Positions 32,473-32,676 of a DNA stretch of 32,676 bases are shown here, one piece after another. The position numbers and the translations under genes are program-made. Source of the stretch: an uncultured Lachnospiraceae bacterium (GTDB lineage: Bacteria > Bacillota > Clostridia > Lachnospirales > Lachnospiraceae); NCBI GenBank assembly GCA_905235845.1, contig CAJONG010000015.1, positions 1-32,676 on the forward strand. Direction: 5' to 3'. Position 1 is the stretch's first letter. Every line of letters starts with the position of its first letter. Below the pieces are notes generated by a model, which worked only from the letters and a program-made list of their open reading frames with translations, ran no database searches and was not told the origin of the DNA.

Positions 32473-32676
32473 AATATCAAGATTTCTTTCATATTGACCG
32501 GATAGGCTTATATTATCCCCCATAGCTATATCCGAATCACCGTCCACGCTGAACTGAACCTTAGTAATTCCCTTTAATTCAGCCATTGAATCAACTATCG
32601 AATAAATGGACACATCCGCATGTATTCCTTCGGGCACGGATAAGAATTCGCCGGATAAGTTGACATAACATATGCC
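32464..32676 (-). CDS. GerMN-domain protein, C-terminal end (partial)
   Basis: The last 70 codons of a gene that enters from the right edge are visible. The reading is CYVNLSGEFL, then YSIVDSMAELKGITKVQFSV, a short acidic patch, and SGQYERNLDIVR before the stop. This is the typical end of a GerMN domain, found in spore germination/cortex lipoprotein GerM and in other cell-envelope lipoproteins, including in Clostridia that do not sporulate. The N-terminal part, including any lipobox, is outside the window, so spore function cannot be claimed. It is followed by the hairpin element and comEC. Confidence 0.78.
   Translation of the reverse strand, partial: GICYVNLSGEFLSVPEGIHADVSIYSIVDSMAELKGITKVQFSVDGDSDIAMGDNISLSGQYERNLDIVR

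Noticed and set aside
1-32676. tRNA or rRNA genes, CRISPR arrays, prophage or transposase genes
   Set aside because: No tRNA cloverleaf, rRNA stretch, regularly spaced repeats or mobile-element proteins were seen when reading both strands; only the 150-bp repeat near the right end suggests a mobile relic.

Overview
The window looks like the chromosome of a Lachnospiraceae-type Clostridia bacterium (Butyrivibrio/Roseburia-like). I infer this from strong AGGAGG ribosome binding sites, heavy ATA/AGA/AGG/CTT codon use, HrcA/CIRCE control of htpG, the anaerobic GlpA-like/NAD(P)-FAD oxidoreductase/DUF1667 trio, a GerMN-domain protein, and two large families (DUF5716/DUF5717-like) that I associate with Lachnospiraceae. 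I see no plasmid, phage or resistance genes, no tRNA or rRNA, and no CRISPR array. All but one of the genes lie on the minus strand.

Reading from the left: (1) the 5' part of purL runs off the window behind a TetR regulator and a small unknown gene, in one tightly packed minus-strand operon. (2) A lone plus-strand gene encodes a 749-residue protein with a degenerate cyclic-nucleotide-binding-like N-terminus. (3) A five-gene minus operon encodes the GlpA-like dehydrogenase, a second flavoprotein, a DUF1667 protein, a two-helix membrane peptide and a SEC-C protein. (4) A large membrane PAS-GGDEF-GAF-(degenerate GGDEF)-EAL c-di-GMP enzyme stands alone. (5) purB-purA-HAD phosphatase form an operon for AMP synthesis. 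(6) A polar amino-acid ABC transporter operon follows (binding lipoprotein, permease, ATPase).

(7) The most unusual block is a four-gene operon at 18293-25188. It encodes a 1182-residue beta-sandwich plus alpha-solenoid protein, an Hsp70-like pseudo-ATPase, a TPR protein and a membrane-anchored coiled-coil protein. It sits directly downstream of htpG (Hsp90), which has a textbook CIRCE operator over its promoter and two highly charged inserts. I propose that this block is an undescribed chaperone-like or envelope-associated machine. (8) Beyond htpG lie a stand-alone CheY-like receiver, a PrsA-like parvulin lipoprotein, purC, comEC and the 3' end of a GerMN-domain gene. A 150-bp, three-hairpin, MITE-like element separates gerMN from comEC.

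Four de novo purine genes (purL, purB, purA, purC) lie in three separate transcription units. Protein-folding genes (htpG, the Hsp70-like operon, the PrsA-like foldase) cluster in the right-hand third.
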